DNA from: Runella zeae DSM 19591
GTDB lineage: Bacteria > Bacteroidota > Bacteroidia > Cytophagales > Spirosomataceae
Direction: 5' to 3'
Assembly (NCBI RefSeq): GCF_000423565.1
Contig: NZ_AUIF01000042.1
Coordinates: 39,970-103,969 of the forward strand
Length of the DNA stretch: 64,000 nt
Within the stretch, counting starts at the first letter, position 1; each line of letters begins with the position of its first letter. Both the position numbers and the translations under genes were made by a program. Below the pieces are notes generated by a model, which was not told the origin of the DNA, ran no database searches, and worked only from the letters and a program-made list of their open reading frames with translations. Shown here piece after piece: positions 28,661-38,225 of this stretch.

Positions 28661-29833
28661 ATGCAAACCGATACCCACCGCAAGGTTGTTTTTCGAGTTG
28701 TATATGTCGAAAATGACCCGCAGCTCATCGCTACTTTTACCAAAGATTTTGCAGATATGGTTGAAATAACCCTCCAGCAAAATCAAATAGATGCATTAGA
28801 ATATCTTGAGAAAGGAAATTTGGCGGATTTGGTGGTAGTCAATGATTCTATAGGCTACAACCATATCTTAGAGGGAATTGATTATCACGAATATATGAAG
28901 CATTTGGCGGTGATTGTATTCAGTACTGTCAACGAATCTACGTTCAACAATCAAGCCTTAAAAAAACATATTATTGATGTTTTTAGTATTCCCTATCCTA
29001 CTGAAGCACTAAAAATAAGGCTTCAGTATCTGATCCAGAAAAAAGAATACAAAGAGTCAAAAAAAATCCCGTATACGCATTCGTCGATTCGGATGCCCGT
29101 AGGTAAGCGGGCTTTCGATATAGTGGTATCTTTTACGGCTTTGCTGTTTTTGTCACCGCTACTGCTGATAGTAGCGATATTGGTCAAGCTCGACTCCAAA
29201 GGCCCTATCTTTTATGGTTCTAAAAGGGTCGGAATGGGCTACAAGATGTTTAATATGTACAAATTTCGTACGATGCGTACAGGAGCCGATAAGCTTATTT
29301 CGAGCATGAGCTCACTCAATTTGTACAATACCGCCACTCCTGAAGCTGACACCGAAGATTACTTGTGTGAGTCCTGCCGGATAGCGGGTACTGAATGCCA
29401 ACGCCCTTTGTTTTTGGACAACGAACAAGTCTGCGAAGATGTATATCACAAGCGGCAGAAGGCCAAAGCCACTTTCATGAAATTTAAGGAAGACCCGCGA
29501 GTCACTAGGCTGGGTAAGATATTAAGAAATACGAGTATCGACGAATTGCCCCAATTGTTCAACATCCTCATTGGCGATATGTCGTTTGTGGGCAATCGCC
29601 CCTTGCCTCCCTATGAAGCCGAAAAACTAACCGCCACAGGCTATGCACGGCGCTTTGCGGCTCCTGCGGGTTTGACGGGCCTTTGGCAAGTTACCAAAAG
29701 AGGCAAAGCAAAAGTGTCTGATATAGAGCGTATTCAGCTAGATGTTTTGTATGCAAAAAAATACTCTTTCACTACCGACTTGGTCATTATGTTGAAAACG
29801 GTCAAAGCATTGTTTCAAAAAGAAAATGTATGA
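28661..29833 (+). CDS. Degenerate receiver fused to a priming sugar transferase
   Basis: A 390-residue protein. Residues 1-125 have the receiver fold but not its chemistry: the phosphoacceptor region reads LVVVNDSIG and the conserved KP is replaced in FSIPYP. Residues about 150-390 are a polyprenyl-phosphate sugar-1-phosphate transferase: KRAFDIVVSF with a membrane helix, YKFRTMRTGAD, DELPQLFNIL and GDMSFVGNRP. Between these is an insert with C236-x2-C239-x6-C246-x11-C258, which could bind zinc or a cluster. The enzyme loads the first sugar on undecaprenyl phosphate, starting repeat-unit synthesis. The start of the next gene overlaps its stop by four bases. Confidence 0.87.
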   Translation: MQTDTHRKVVFRVVYVENDPQLIATFTKDFADMVEITLQQNQIDALEYLEKGNLADLVVVNDSIGYNHILEGIDYHEYMKHLAVIVFSTVNESTFNNQALKKHIIDVFSIPYPTEALKIRLQYLIQKKEYKESKKIPYTHSSIRMPVGKRAFDIVVSFTALLFLSPLLLIVAILVKLDSKGPIFYGSKRVGMGYKMFNMYKFRTMRTGADKLISSMSSLNLYNTATPEADTEDYLCESCRIAGTECQRPLFLDNEQVCEDVYHKRQKAKATFMKFKEDPRVTRLGKILRNTSIDELPQLFNILIGDMSFVGNRPLPPYEAEKLTATGYARRFAAPAGLTGLWQVTKRGKAKVSDIERIQLDVLYAKKYSFTTDLVIMLKTVKALFQKENV

Positions 29834-30771
29834 GTCGCTTACCTTTTGTCTCTTTTATTACGATCAATTACAACCAAGCTGCCGTGACTTGTCAGATGCT
29901 TGATTCGACACGCCTGCTTACGTATCGCAATTTTGAGGTGATTGTAGTAGACAATGCCTCCGCAGAAGACCCCACCCCTCTGATAGCCCAAGGAAACTAT
30001 GAAGGAGTGCGGGTGATTTTGAGTGACAAAAATCTAGGGTTTTCGGGCGGCAATAATTTAGGAATCAAAGCGGCAAAAGGTGATTATTATTTTTTCTTAA
30101 ACAACGATACCGTAGTGACGCCCGATTTGTTGGAGCAGCTCCTACAACCTTTTGAGAAAGACCCTACGGTGGGAGTCGTTTGCCCCAAAATTCGTTTTTT
30201 TGATCACCCAAACGTGATTCAATACGCTGGGTATCTTCCTTTGAGCAAATACACGGGGCGTACTTGGGCGATTGGTCTAAAAGAACAAGATCAGGGGCAG
30301 TATGATGTATCTGGCCCTACGCCTTTTGCGCACGGAGCTGCCATGATGGTAAAAAAAGAAGTATTGGCAAAAACAGGCACTTGGGAGGAGAGTTACTTTT
30401 TGTATTATGAAGAACTTGACTGGTCGGCACGTATAAGACGGGCGGGCTTTCAAATATACTATCAAGCTCAAGCTTTGATTTATCATAAAGAATCAATGAG
30501 TGTGGGAAAAGCCAATCCCATGAAAGTATATTATCATATACGAAACCGACTGTGGTTTATGCGGCGCAATACCCAAGGGTGGCCACTTTTTGTGTTTTGT
30601 GGGTATTATTTTCTCCTTGCTGTTCCCAAAGCCTTTGTGGTGCATTTACTTAAAAGGGAATGGCCTTATTTGAAAGCCATCAAAGAGGCTATTAAGTGGA
30701 ATTGGCAGCATCATATCAAAGCTAATGGTAGCATAGACCCTCCTGTCGAACTTATTCCTTACCGAGTTTAA
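29830..30771 (+). CDS. Family 2 glycosyltransferase
   Basis: A 313-residue GT2 enzyme of the rhamnosyltransferase-like type. FITINYNQAAVTCQML opens the nucleotide-binding fold, NLGFSGGNNLGIK is the conserved substrate loop, FLNNDTVV is the DxD-like metal site and YYEELDWSARIRRAGF is the acceptor/catalytic ED region. Its start overlaps the preceding gene (ATGA). It adds a sugar to the lipid-linked repeat unit; donor unknown. Confidence 0.88.
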   Translation: MSRLPFVSFITINYNQAAVTCQMLDSTRLLTYRNFEVIVVDNASAEDPTPLIAQGNYEGVRVILSDKNLGFSGGNNLGIKAAKGDYYFFLNNDTVVTPDLLEQLLQPFEKDPTVGVVCPKIRFFDHPNVIQYAGYLPLSKYTGRTWAIGLKEQDQGQYDVSGPTPFAHGAAMMVKKEVLAKTGTWEESYFLYYEELDWSARIRRAGFQIYYQAQALIYHKESMSVGKANPMKVYYHIRNRLWFMRRNTQGWPLFVFCGYYFLLAVPKAFVVHLLKREWPYLKAIKEAIKWNWQHHIKANGSIDPPVELIPYRV

Positions 30772-30788
30772 TCCCTCTTTTTTCGACG

Positions 30789-31997
30789 ATGATAGAATTT
30801 TTATTTATTCTTGGATTGGCGCTGGTTGTGTATACTTACCTTGGGTATGGAATAGTGGTGTGGGTGATGATTGCGATAAAAGGGCGCAGGAAGCCTTACT
30901 ACTCTGAAGACTATCTGCCTGAGGTGACATTGGCGGTGCCTGCTTACAACGAACTTTCGTGCTTGCCCGACAAAATCCAAAATTCTCTTGCGCAAGAATA
31001 TCCAAAAGACAAAATCCGCTTTCTTTTTGTAACAGAAGGCTCCAACGACGGTTCGGAGCAATGGATTGAGGCGCATTACAAAGGAGTGGTAGAAGTACTT
31101 GGGGGCAGCGAGCGCCGTGGAAAAGTAGCGGCCATGAACAACGCCATGCAGTATGTTCATACGCCTATCGTGATTTTTACGGATGCCAATACCCACCTCA
31201 ATCGTCTTGCCGTCAGAAATATAGTGAGGCATTTTTCTGACCCTAAAGTGGGGGCAGTAGCTGGCGAAAAACGTATTCAGACTGCTGATAGTGAGTCGGC
31301 GGCGGGAGCGGGCGAAGGTCTATATTGGAAATACGAATCCCAACTCAAACGCTGGGATGCCGAGCTACATACCATAGTGGGAGCGGCAGGGGAGTTGTTT
31401 GCGCTTCGTACCGAGCTTTATGAACCCGTCGAAACCGACACCATTCTGGACGATTTTATAATTTCATTGCGCATAGCTGGACAGGGATACCGAGTGGCTT
31501 ACGAGCCTGATGCGTATGCTTTAGAGGCTCCTTCCTATTCGATTTTGGACGAACAAAAACGGAAAATTCGGATTGCGGCTGGCGGTTTTCAGTCGATTGT
31601 ACGTCTTAAACATTTGCTGAATCCCTTCCGGTATGGGGTGCTTACTTTTGAATACGTATCGCATCGAGTGTTTCGGTGGGCGGTGGCGCCTTTATGTTTA
31701 CCCCTCATTTTTTTGACTAATGCGTGGTTGGCTTGGAAATCTTATCCTCCTATGGACGCGATTTCGTATGCTTGGACGGTGATGTTTCTATTGCAGTGTT
31801 TGTTTTATGGAGCAGCATGGGTAGGGTATCAGCTTGAGCAGCGTCAACTGCGGTGGAAACTCCTTTTTGTGCCGTTTTACTTTACCTTCATGAATGTATG
31901 TGCGCTGGCGGGATTGGTACGATACTTGCGAGGGAAACAATCAGGAGCTTGGGAAAAAGTAAGACGAGCAGAGGGCGTAACCTTGAAAAAATCGTAA
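30789..31997 (+). CDS. Membrane family 2 glycosyltransferase
   Basis: A 402-residue GT2 enzyme with an N-terminal helix (IEFLFILGLALVVYTYLGYG) and two or three C-terminal helices. The catalytic domain has TLAVPAYNELSCLPDK, VIFTDANTHL (DxN/D metal site) and ILDDFIISLRIAGQGYRVAY. The layout resembles processive or membrane-linked synthases such as those making beta-glycan chains, but the QxxRW motif is not clearly present (KRKIRIAAGG instead), so a single-transfer enzyme is likely. It lies 17 bases after the previous GT2 gene. Confidence 0.85.
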   Translation: MIEFLFILGLALVVYTYLGYGIVVWVMIAIKGRRKPYYSEDYLPEVTLAVPAYNELSCLPDKIQNSLAQEYPKDKIRFLFVTEGSNDGSEQWIEAHYKGVVEVLGGSERRGKVAAMNNAMQYVHTPIVIFTDANTHLNRLAVRNIVRHFSDPKVGAVAGEKRIQTADSESAAGAGEGLYWKYESQLKRWDAELHTIVGAAGELFALRTELYEPVETDTILDDFIISLRIAGQGYRVAYEPDAYALEAPSYSILDEQKRKIRIAAGGFQSIVRLKHLLNPFRYGVLTFEYVSHRVFRWAVAPLCLPLIFLTNAWLAWKSYPPMDAISYAWTVMFLLQCLFYGAAWVGYQLEQRQLRWKLLFVPFYFTFMNVCALAGLVRYLRGKQSGAWEKVRRAEGVTLKKS

Positions 31998-32052
31998 TAA
32001 CACAGGCTGCTGCTTCACAATAGCTGCGCCATTAGCATGTACTTTTATCCTT

Positions 32053-32925
32053 ATGATTTTTGGACGAATCACCCACGGTCTTGGCAATCAGCTTTTTCAG
32101 TACGCACTAGCGCGTAATCTAGCCCTGCGTCTTGGTACTCAGGTATATGTGGATTTGAGCTATTATAAATACACCTATCCCAACGATACGCCGAGGGTAT
32201 GTAAGCTTCAAAATTTTAATATTGACTACAAAACCCTCAACGGCTCTCCGCTTGAATATGTGTCTAAGGCTACCAAGTTGTTTCCAAATCGGACGCTAAA
32301 ACCTTTCTTTGAATTTGTGAAGGAGTCTGGTTTCAACTTTCACCCTGAAGTGCTGCAAGCGAAGTCTTCGGTTATCATTTTGGAGGGATTTTGGCAGTCT
32401 GAAAAATATTTTAAAGAAAACGCCATCACCATCAAAAAAGACTTCACCTTCAAAAAGAGCTTTAGTCCTCAGTTTGATTTTTACAAAAATGAAATCCTAA
32501 AAACGCCCAACCCTATTTCTATTCACATTCGTCGGGGAGATTATGTAAACAATGTAGAGTCAAGTCAGACTTTTGGGTTTATTGGGGACGGCTATTATCA
32601 ACAAGCCGTCAACGTGATTCAAAATCAATTTTCTGATTTTCGTCTCTTTGTTTTTAGTGATGATAAAGAGTGGACTAAAGAAAATTTCAAAGTAGGAAAG
32701 GATACTGTATACATCGACAATCCAGGGGATGACGGAGATATTGACGACTTGCACTTGATGAGTTTGTGTAAACATCATGTCATTGCCAATAGCTCGTTTA
32801 GTTGGTGGGGGGCATGGCTGAGTAGTTTAGATAACAAATTGGTGATTGCCCCTAAAAACTGGTTTAAGAATAAGCCAGAAATGAACACAAAAGACTTGAT
32901 ACCAGACAATTGGATGAAAATATAG
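32053..32925 (+). CDS. GT11 family alpha-1,2-fucosyltransferase-like enzyme
   Basis: A 290-residue protein matching GT11: FGRITHGLGNQLFQYALAR at the N terminus, SIHIRRGDYV (the HxRRxD GDP-fucose-binding motif) in the middle and NSSFSWWGAWL near the C terminus. GT11 enzymes transfer fucose in alpha-1,2 linkage to galactose. The presence of this gene implies fucose or a related GDP-sugar in the polysaccharide. It is third among the cluster glycosyltransferases, 55 bases after the previous gene. Confidence 0.9.
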   Translation: MIFGRITHGLGNQLFQYALARNLALRLGTQVYVDLSYYKYTYPNDTPRVCKLQNFNIDYKTLNGSPLEYVSKATKLFPNRTLKPFFEFVKESGFNFHPEVLQAKSSVIILEGFWQSEKYFKENAITIKKDFTFKKSFSPQFDFYKNEILKTPNPISIHIRRGDYVNNVESSQTFGFIGDGYYQQAVNVIQNQFSDFRLFVFSDDKEWTKENFKVGKDTVYIDNPGDDGDIDDLHLMSLCKHHVIANSSFSWWGAWLSSLDNKLVIAPKNWFKNKPEMNTKDLIPDNWMKI

Positions 32926-32938
32926 CTGCTTATCACTC

Positions 32939-34402
32939 ATGCTCAATCTGCTCTCCTCCATACCCTATTCACCACAAGGCAAGCGCTGGCTTTATGGCCT
33001 AGTAGGTCTTGGGAGTGCGGCATTTGGGGGGATATTGATTGCCAAATTGGGAATGACGGGGGTTGTATTTTCGGCCTTAATCCCGATAGGGCTGATTGTG
33101 GTAGGGGCCATTTTTCGCAATCCCAAACTTGGGCTTCTCACCTACATTCAGTTGAGTTATTTGGTCAATGCTTTAGCGCGTTTTTTGCCTTTTAGTTTGC
33201 CTTACGGGCTTATTATCGATGGAGTGCTGGGGCTTACCTTATTTAGTTTGGTGGTCAATGCCAAGAGCTTCAAGTGGGAGCGGATACAACATCCTGCTTT
33301 TTACTTGATTTTGATGTGGTTTGTTTACAACGTACTCGAAATCGCCAATCCTGAGTCACCATATCGAGCGGCTTGGTTTTATCACGCGCGGCAGTTTTCT
33401 ATCCATTGGATTATGGTATGTTGTATCATTTTGGTGATTGATATTACTCGCAAAGATATTGTCAACTTGCTCAAAACTTGGATGATATGGTCGATTTTTG
33501 CGGCACTCTGGGCGTTTAAGCAGCAGTACATCAGCCTGACCAATGCCGAGATAGAATGGCTTAATGCGGGTGGTGCCAAAACGCATATCTTGTTTGGGCA
33601 TTTGAGGAGTTTTTCTTTTTATACCGATGCTTCTCAGTTTGGGGCCGAAATGGCCGGTTTGACGCTTGTGTGTCTTATTTTTATGTTTGAAGAAAAGACT
33701 TGGAAAGCAAAAATCCCCTATCTCATTTTGGCTTTTTTCTACTTTTGGGGCTTCGCGGTATCGGGTACAAGGAGTGCGCTTTTCATCATGTTGGCGGGCT
33801 ATCCTTTCTATTTGTTTATCAAGCGCGATTTCAATAAAATCTTGCTGGGTATGTGCGTAGCTATTCCGATGATGGTGATTCTGCTTTTTACAAATATCGG
33901 TAATACCAACTACCAAATTTACCGGATTCGTACTGCTTTGAGACCCATGGAAGACCCTTCTTTTTTGCTTCGTCTCGAAAACCAACAAAAACTCTCTAAC
34001 TACTTACGGCATTTGCCTTTTGGGGCTGGAATTGGCTCGGCAGGAGATACCGGCGCACGTTTTTCGCCGCATCATTTTGCTTCTCAGACCCCACCTGACA
34101 GCTGGTTTGTGCAAGTTTGGATTGAGACGGGAGTAGTGGGTTTGTATGTGTATATCGGTATGCTATTAGGACTCATCGCGGTAGGGGTACATCGTATATG
34201 GAACCTAAAAGACCCCTGGCTTATCAAAGTCATGTGTGCATTGTTGGCGGAGTTTGTAGGTGTGGTGGTGATGGGCTATTCCAATCCTGTGATGGGGCAG
34301 TTTCCTACTAGCTCATTTATTTTTATTACTTCGATTTTATTTACTTCAAGCGAACGCTGGGATCCGGCGTTTGGGTTGATGTCAAAAAAGAGCAAAAGAT
34401 GA
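32939..34402 (+). CDS. O-antigen ligase/polymerase-like membrane protein
   Basis: A 487-residue protein with about ten transmembrane helices and a large periplasmic loop (about residues 315-385), the architecture of Wzy polymerases and WaaL-type ligases. The helix ending WGFAVSGTRSALFIMLAGY carries the conserved SGTRSA before the big loop. In context with a flippase, a Wzz-like protein and a priming transferase, polymerase (Wzy) is the likelier role. The stop overlaps the next gene by four bases. Confidence 0.82.
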   Translation: MLNLLSSIPYSPQGKRWLYGLVGLGSAAFGGILIAKLGMTGVVFSALIPIGLIVVGAIFRNPKLGLLTYIQLSYLVNALARFLPFSLPYGLIIDGVLGLTLFSLVVNAKSFKWERIQHPAFYLILMWFVYNVLEIANPESPYRAAWFYHARQFSIHWIMVCCIILVIDITRKDIVNLLKTWMIWSIFAALWAFKQQYISLTNAEIEWLNAGGAKTHILFGHLRSFSFYTDASQFGAEMAGLTLVCLIFMFEEKTWKAKIPYLILAFFYFWGFAVSGTRSALFIMLAGYPFYLFIKRDFNKILLGMCVAIPMMVILLFTNIGNTNYQIYRIRTALRPMEDPSFLLRLENQQKLSNYLRHLPFGAGIGSAGDTGARFSPHHFASQTPPDSWFVQVWIETGVVGLYVYIGMLLGLIAVGVHRIWNLKDPWLIKVMCALLAEFVGVVVMGYSNPVMGQFPTSSFIFITSILFTSSERWDPAFGLMSKKSKR

Positions 34403-35247
34403 AAGTAGCGCATTTGATATTGGTTCATACCCAGCCTCATCAGCTCAATCGATTGATAGGAAGTCTACTTCATCCTGAAGCCGATTTTTATATACACCTC
34501 GACAAAAAAGCGGACATAAAAGCGTTTGAGGAGGCAATCACCCACCCTTCTGTCGTATTTGTCACCAAAAGAGTAGATGTACGCTGGGGGGCTTATAGTA
34601 TGGTACAGGCTACCCTCAACGGTTTTGAAGAAATATTGGCCTCAAACATCCCTTATGGCTATGTCAATTTGTTGAGTGGGCAGGATTACCCTTTGCAGTC
34701 GCCGGAGACAATTCATCGGTTTTTGGCAAGCAATCCACTTCAACAATACATGGAGTTTAGGGAGGTAGAAAACGACTGGCAAGAGGCAATTCCACGGATT
34801 AAAAAATACCATTTGGTGAATTTTAATATCCCCGGAAAATTTAAGCTTGAGGCTCTTATCAATACTATTCTTCCACCACGTCTGCTGCCTCAAGGAATGG
34901 TGGCGGTGGGGCGCTCCCAATGGTTTACGATTACTTTAGAGGCGGTTCGTTTTATCATAACCTATCTCAAAGAACATCCCCGTTTGGTGCGTTTTTTTAA
35001 GTTTACTTGGGGGGTAGATGAAATTATTTTTCAAACTATTTTGTACAATTCTCCTTTCAATGCCACTCTTGTCAACGACAACCTAAGGTATATCGACTGG
35101 TCAGAAGGGAAGAGTAGCCCCAAAACATTGACCCTAAAGGATAAAGAAGTACTGAAAAGTTCGACGAAGTTTTTTGCCCGTAAATTCAACGAAGCCACGG
35201 ACGCTTCTATATTGGATTGGTTGGATGAGAAAATCAAACAAGACTAA
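34399..35247 (+). CDS. GT14-like (core-2/I-branching type) glycosyltransferase
   Basis: A 282-residue protein of the beta-1,6-N-acetylglucosaminyltransferase family. KVAHLILVHTQPHQLNRLI and FYIHLDKKAD form the start, VNLLSGQDYPLQ the conserved centre, and WGVDEIIFQTIL with LRYIDW the C-terminal part. Bacterial members lack the N-terminal membrane anchor, as here. It may add a branch sugar (GlcNAc or xylose). It overlaps the polymerase gene by four bases and ends the first plus-strand block. Confidence 0.87.
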   Translation: MKVAHLILVHTQPHQLNRLIGSLLHPEADFYIHLDKKADIKAFEEAITHPSVVFVTKRVDVRWGAYSMVQATLNGFEEILASNIPYGYVNLLSGQDYPLQSPETIHRFLASNPLQQYMEFREVENDWQEAIPRIKKYHLVNFNIPGKFKLEALINTILPPRLLPQGMVAVGRSQWFTITLEAVRFIITYLKEHPRLVRFFKFTWGVDEIIFQTILYNSPFNATLVNDNLRYIDWSEGKSSPKTLTLKDKEVLKSSTKFFARKFNEATDASILDWLDEKIKQD

Positions 35248-35265
35248 CAGATTTACAGATATTTT

Positions 35266-35892
35266 TTATGAACGATTGCTTACTTTTTCCCACTGACCAT
35301 TGGTGGAATTGTATTGTTTGAGGAGACGGGCGGGATTGCCGCCTACTACTGAGTAAGGAGGTACGTTTTTGGTGACAACGCTCCCGCCCGCTACTACCGA
35401 ATGCTTGCCTATGGTGACACCTGCCGTAATTACGGCATTGGCTCCAATCCAGCATTCATCTTCGATGACGATAGGACGTGTAGTAACGGGCTGACGGTGA
35501 ATAGCCACAGATATATCCTCGTAAGAGTGATTAAGACCCGAAAACACGACGTGTTGGGCAATGATCACATCATTGCCAATATGGACGGGTCCAATCACTA
35601 CCGACCCGATACCCACCGTAGAGTGAGAGCCGATGTGTACATCGCCGACGCCGTTGTTGACTACGCAAAAAGACTCCACTGTACTATGAGCACCAAGACT
35701 AAAGGCATTGAAGGGCAATACATCGAGCCTTACTTTGGATCTGACAACGGAAGAAGAATGACGCTTGTGAATAAAGGGATTGACAAACCAACTTACCCAT
35801 AACCGAGGCCGGGCCTGATTAGTTGGAATCAACAACCAGTGAATGAGACGTTTGAGGGCAGGACGCTGGTCGACATAACTTTTGAGACTCAT
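35266..35892 (-). CDS. Hexapeptide-repeat acyltransferase (WcaF/CysE type)
   Basis: A 208-residue left-handed beta-helix acetyltransferase. Repeats are seen as GVGDVHIGSHSTVGIGSVV, GPVHIGNDVIIAQHVV, DECWIGANAVITAGVTIG and VVAGGSVVTKNVPPYSVVGG. The catalytic His is likely in GLNHSY. It should O-acetylate a sugar of the polysaccharide using acetyl-CoA. It is on the minus strand, downstream of the GT4 gene at 35917, and convergent with the GT14 gene 18 bases away. Confidence 0.88.
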   Translation of the reverse strand: MSLKSYVDQRPALKRLIHWLLIPTNQARPRLWVSWFVNPFIHKRHSSSVVRSKVRLDVLPFNAFSLGAHSTVESFCVVNNGVGDVHIGSHSTVGIGSVVIGPVHIGNDVIIAQHVVFSGLNHSYEDISVAIHRQPVTTRPIVIEDECWIGANAVITAGVTIGKHSVVAGGSVVTKNVPPYSVVGGNPARLLKQYNSTNGQWEKVSNRS

Positions 35893-35916
35893 ACAATCAA
35901 GGATTATAAGGGCTAA

Positions 35917-37131
35917 CTAAATGGCTTTGGTGGAAATAGTGCTAATGGCTTTGATGAGGTCACCTACCGAATTTTCCCAAGTGTGCTGATGGGCAAAGGC
36001 AATGCGCTCCTGGCTACTTGAGAGTTCTTGACCAGCAAGTGCAAGGGCGATTTGTTTGGCAAATTGCTGTGGAGTTTCGGCCAAGTAGACGTGTTCTTTG
36101 AAAAGTGACATGGTATCGGTTTTGACGGCAATGACGGGTTTACCCATGGCCAAATATTCATCAATTTTACGGGGATAGTTGCCAATCGTAACCTCGTTGA
36201 GGAGCTGAGGATTGATGAGTACATTCATTCCTGCCAAATAAGCAGGGATTTCTTTGGGGGTTTTGGAACCTAAAAAATGCACATTAGAAAAAGCCTTGAG
36301 CTGGTCAGTAGGAAAAGAATCATCAGGAGAACCGATAAGTACAATCTGCCATTTTGGATGGTTTTGTGCAATGGTTTGAAGCAGCCCACCATCAAGCCGC
36401 AAGCCCGTAAGTGCTCCTGCATAGCCGATGCGAGGCGTAGGAATCGCCGCCAAATCTTCGGGGATTACCTCGTTTTTTTGGGGGTTGAAAAGCGATAAAT
36501 CACATCCTTGCCCTACATAAACGGAGTTGGGATTGTAACGAGCTGCTTGCTTGGCGAGATAGAAGGAGTTGCTTGCTACCAAGTCCACTTTCTTCATGAG
36601 CAAAGGTTCTAAGCGAGCTCCGTGGCGACGCCAAAAATCGACGGCCAAGAAATTGTCCCTCAAATAATATACCGATACGCTAGGTTTGAGAAGTTCTTTC
36701 ATATAAAACCCTTGAAGCATATCGTTGTCGTTGAGCAGTATAAACGACTCCCAACCAAGGCTCGAAATAGCGCCTTTGATTTCTTTGGCGAGGCGCTTGC
36801 TATTGAGGTAGTTGAGGCGGTCGTAGAGAGGGCCATCTGGAAGCCAATTGACGGAGGCTAGCAACGATTGTGGACTTAAGACCCACAAATTGGGCTTATC
36901 TTCGATGAGATTTTGACCTTGGTGCTGGGCTATGAACTCTTTCCGTTGTTGAAATCGGCCTGATTTTTGAGATATAAAAATAGACCAATCCAGCGGGTCG
37001 TTGACGAAAAGGACTCGATGCGATTCCGACAAAACATGAGCCATGTCTCGGATATTGCTGCCTAGGTTTTTTTCTTCCCAAGTTTGGCGGGAAGTAATGA
37101 CAAAGTTGAGTTTTGGGAGGGTTGGTTGCAT
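35917..37131 (-). CDS. GT4-like glycosyltransferase
   Basis: A 404-residue protein with the GT-B fold; ATG at 37131 is used rather than the TTG nine bases upstream. The C-terminal domain has RIGYAGALTGLRLDGGLL, IVLIGSPDDSF, VHFLGSKTPKEIPAYLAGM and NYPRKIDEYLAMGKPVIA, where the usual EP motif is replaced by RKIDEYLA. This type is common in capsule clusters as a cytoplasmic sugar transferase. It forms a two-gene minus-strand unit with the acyltransferase, 24 bases apart. Confidence 0.86.
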   Translation of the reverse strand: MQPTLPKLNFVITSRQTWEEKNLGSNIRDMAHVLSESHRVLFVNDPLDWSIFISQKSGRFQQRKEFIAQHQGQNLIEDKPNLWVLSPQSLLASVNWLPDGPLYDRLNYLNSKRLAKEIKGAISSLGWESFILLNDNDMLQGFYMKELLKPSVSVYYLRDNFLAVDFWRRHGARLEPLLMKKVDLVASNSFYLAKQAARYNPNSVYVGQGCDLSLFNPQKNEVIPEDLAAIPTPRIGYAGALTGLRLDGGLLQTIAQNHPKWQIVLIGSPDDSFPTDQLKAFSNVHFLGSKTPKEIPAYLAGMNVLINPQLLNEVTIGNYPRKIDEYLAMGKPVIAVKTDTMSLFKEHVYLAETPQQFAKQIALALAGQELSSSQERIAFAHQHTWENSVGDLIKAISTISTKAI

Positions 37132-37415
37132 ACTAAACAAAACGTCGATAGATGTGTTTCATAGTGAAAAGAGGTAGGGCAGCACTAAATAGGAATAATT
37201 GAATAAAGATATTACTGATTATTTTGATATACAAGAAATATAATAGGAATATGATTAATAACTTTGTTTTTGTTTTAAGATACTGAAATTCAATGTGTTG
37301 TATTAATTTTTTGAGCGATAATATTAAGATTGTCTATGATCAAAAACTGCTTAAAATAAATATTTTAGTGTTTAAAATATACACTTCATAAATAAGAATA
37401 AAATAAGATATTTGG

Positions 37416-38216
37416 ATGATAACAACTACGAAAAATTGGCAATATATTCGTGTTCAATATGTGTCCTTATTGTTTATTATGGTGTTTTGCGGTACACATA
37501 CAGGGCACACACAGCAAAGCTCGGGTGGTTCGATGGCCGGACAACGCCCTGATTCTGTATATATTGACTTCAATAAAGACATTGCTCAGCAGTTATTGCC
37601 TTTTGAAGAAATATACCAATTAGCCATTGCTAACTCTCCTTCCATAAAATACGAGAAAGAGATTTCTACTGCTCAGAGTGCCGTTTATAAACTATCAAAA
37701 ATGCAGATTTTGCAGTCGGGTGCTGGATTGGCGAGTTATTCTACGGGTAATCAAGCCATCCTTTCTACCGGGCCAGGGGCTCCGACGGATGCCATCGGGC
37801 AAATCGCCAATGGCTATCGACTAGGGGCCAATTTTCAGGTAAGTTTGTACGATATTTTTGGCCGTAAACAGCAGCTCAAACAATCCAAAGCCAATTATCA
37901 AGCCGCCCAGTATCGTAGAGAAGTGATTGAGTTACAGCTTAGAAGAGAGTTGATTGATTTGTACCAAGACCTTATCACTACCCAACAACTCTTGCGGATT
38001 CGGTTTCAGGACGAAAAACTGGCGCTTTCGTCTATGCAGTTGGCAGAAATAGAATTTCAGCAGCGTAAGATTGACTTGACCGCCGTGTCTACCATCAACA
38101 ACCTCTACTATTCGTCTAAGTCTGCTACCGAACAAGTAAGAGGGACATTTTTAAAGTTTTTGTATAATCTCGAAGCCATGGTAGGTGTACCTATCTACTC
38201 ACTTAAACGTAAATAG
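37416..38216 (+). CDS. Short TolC-like outer-membrane protein
   Basis: A 266-residue protein with a signal peptide (SLLFIMVFCGTHTGHTQ). Residues about 60-266 match one TolC repeat: FEEIYQLAIANSPSIKYEKE, a beta part with ANFQVSLYDIFGRKQQLKQ, and long helices through LEAMVGVPIY. Full TolC proteins are about 420-480 residues, so this is roughly half length and may assemble as more protomers or be a specialised capsule exporter accessory. It lies nine bases before the Wzz/Wzc-like gene, suggesting a joint role in polysaccharide export. Confidence 0.75.
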   Translation: MITTTKNWQYIRVQYVSLLFIMVFCGTHTGHTQQSSGGSMAGQRPDSVYIDFNKDIAQQLLPFEEIYQLAIANSPSIKYEKEISTAQSAVYKLSKMQILQSGAGLASYSTGNQAILSTGPGAPTDAIGQIANGYRLGANFQVSLYDIFGRKQQLKQSKANYQAAQYRREVIELQLRRELIDLYQDLITTQQLLRIRFQDEKLALSSMQLAEIEFQQRKIDLTAVSTINNLYYSSKSATEQVRGTFLKFLYNLEAMVGVPIYSLKRK

Positions 38217-38225
38217 GAAGCAGGT

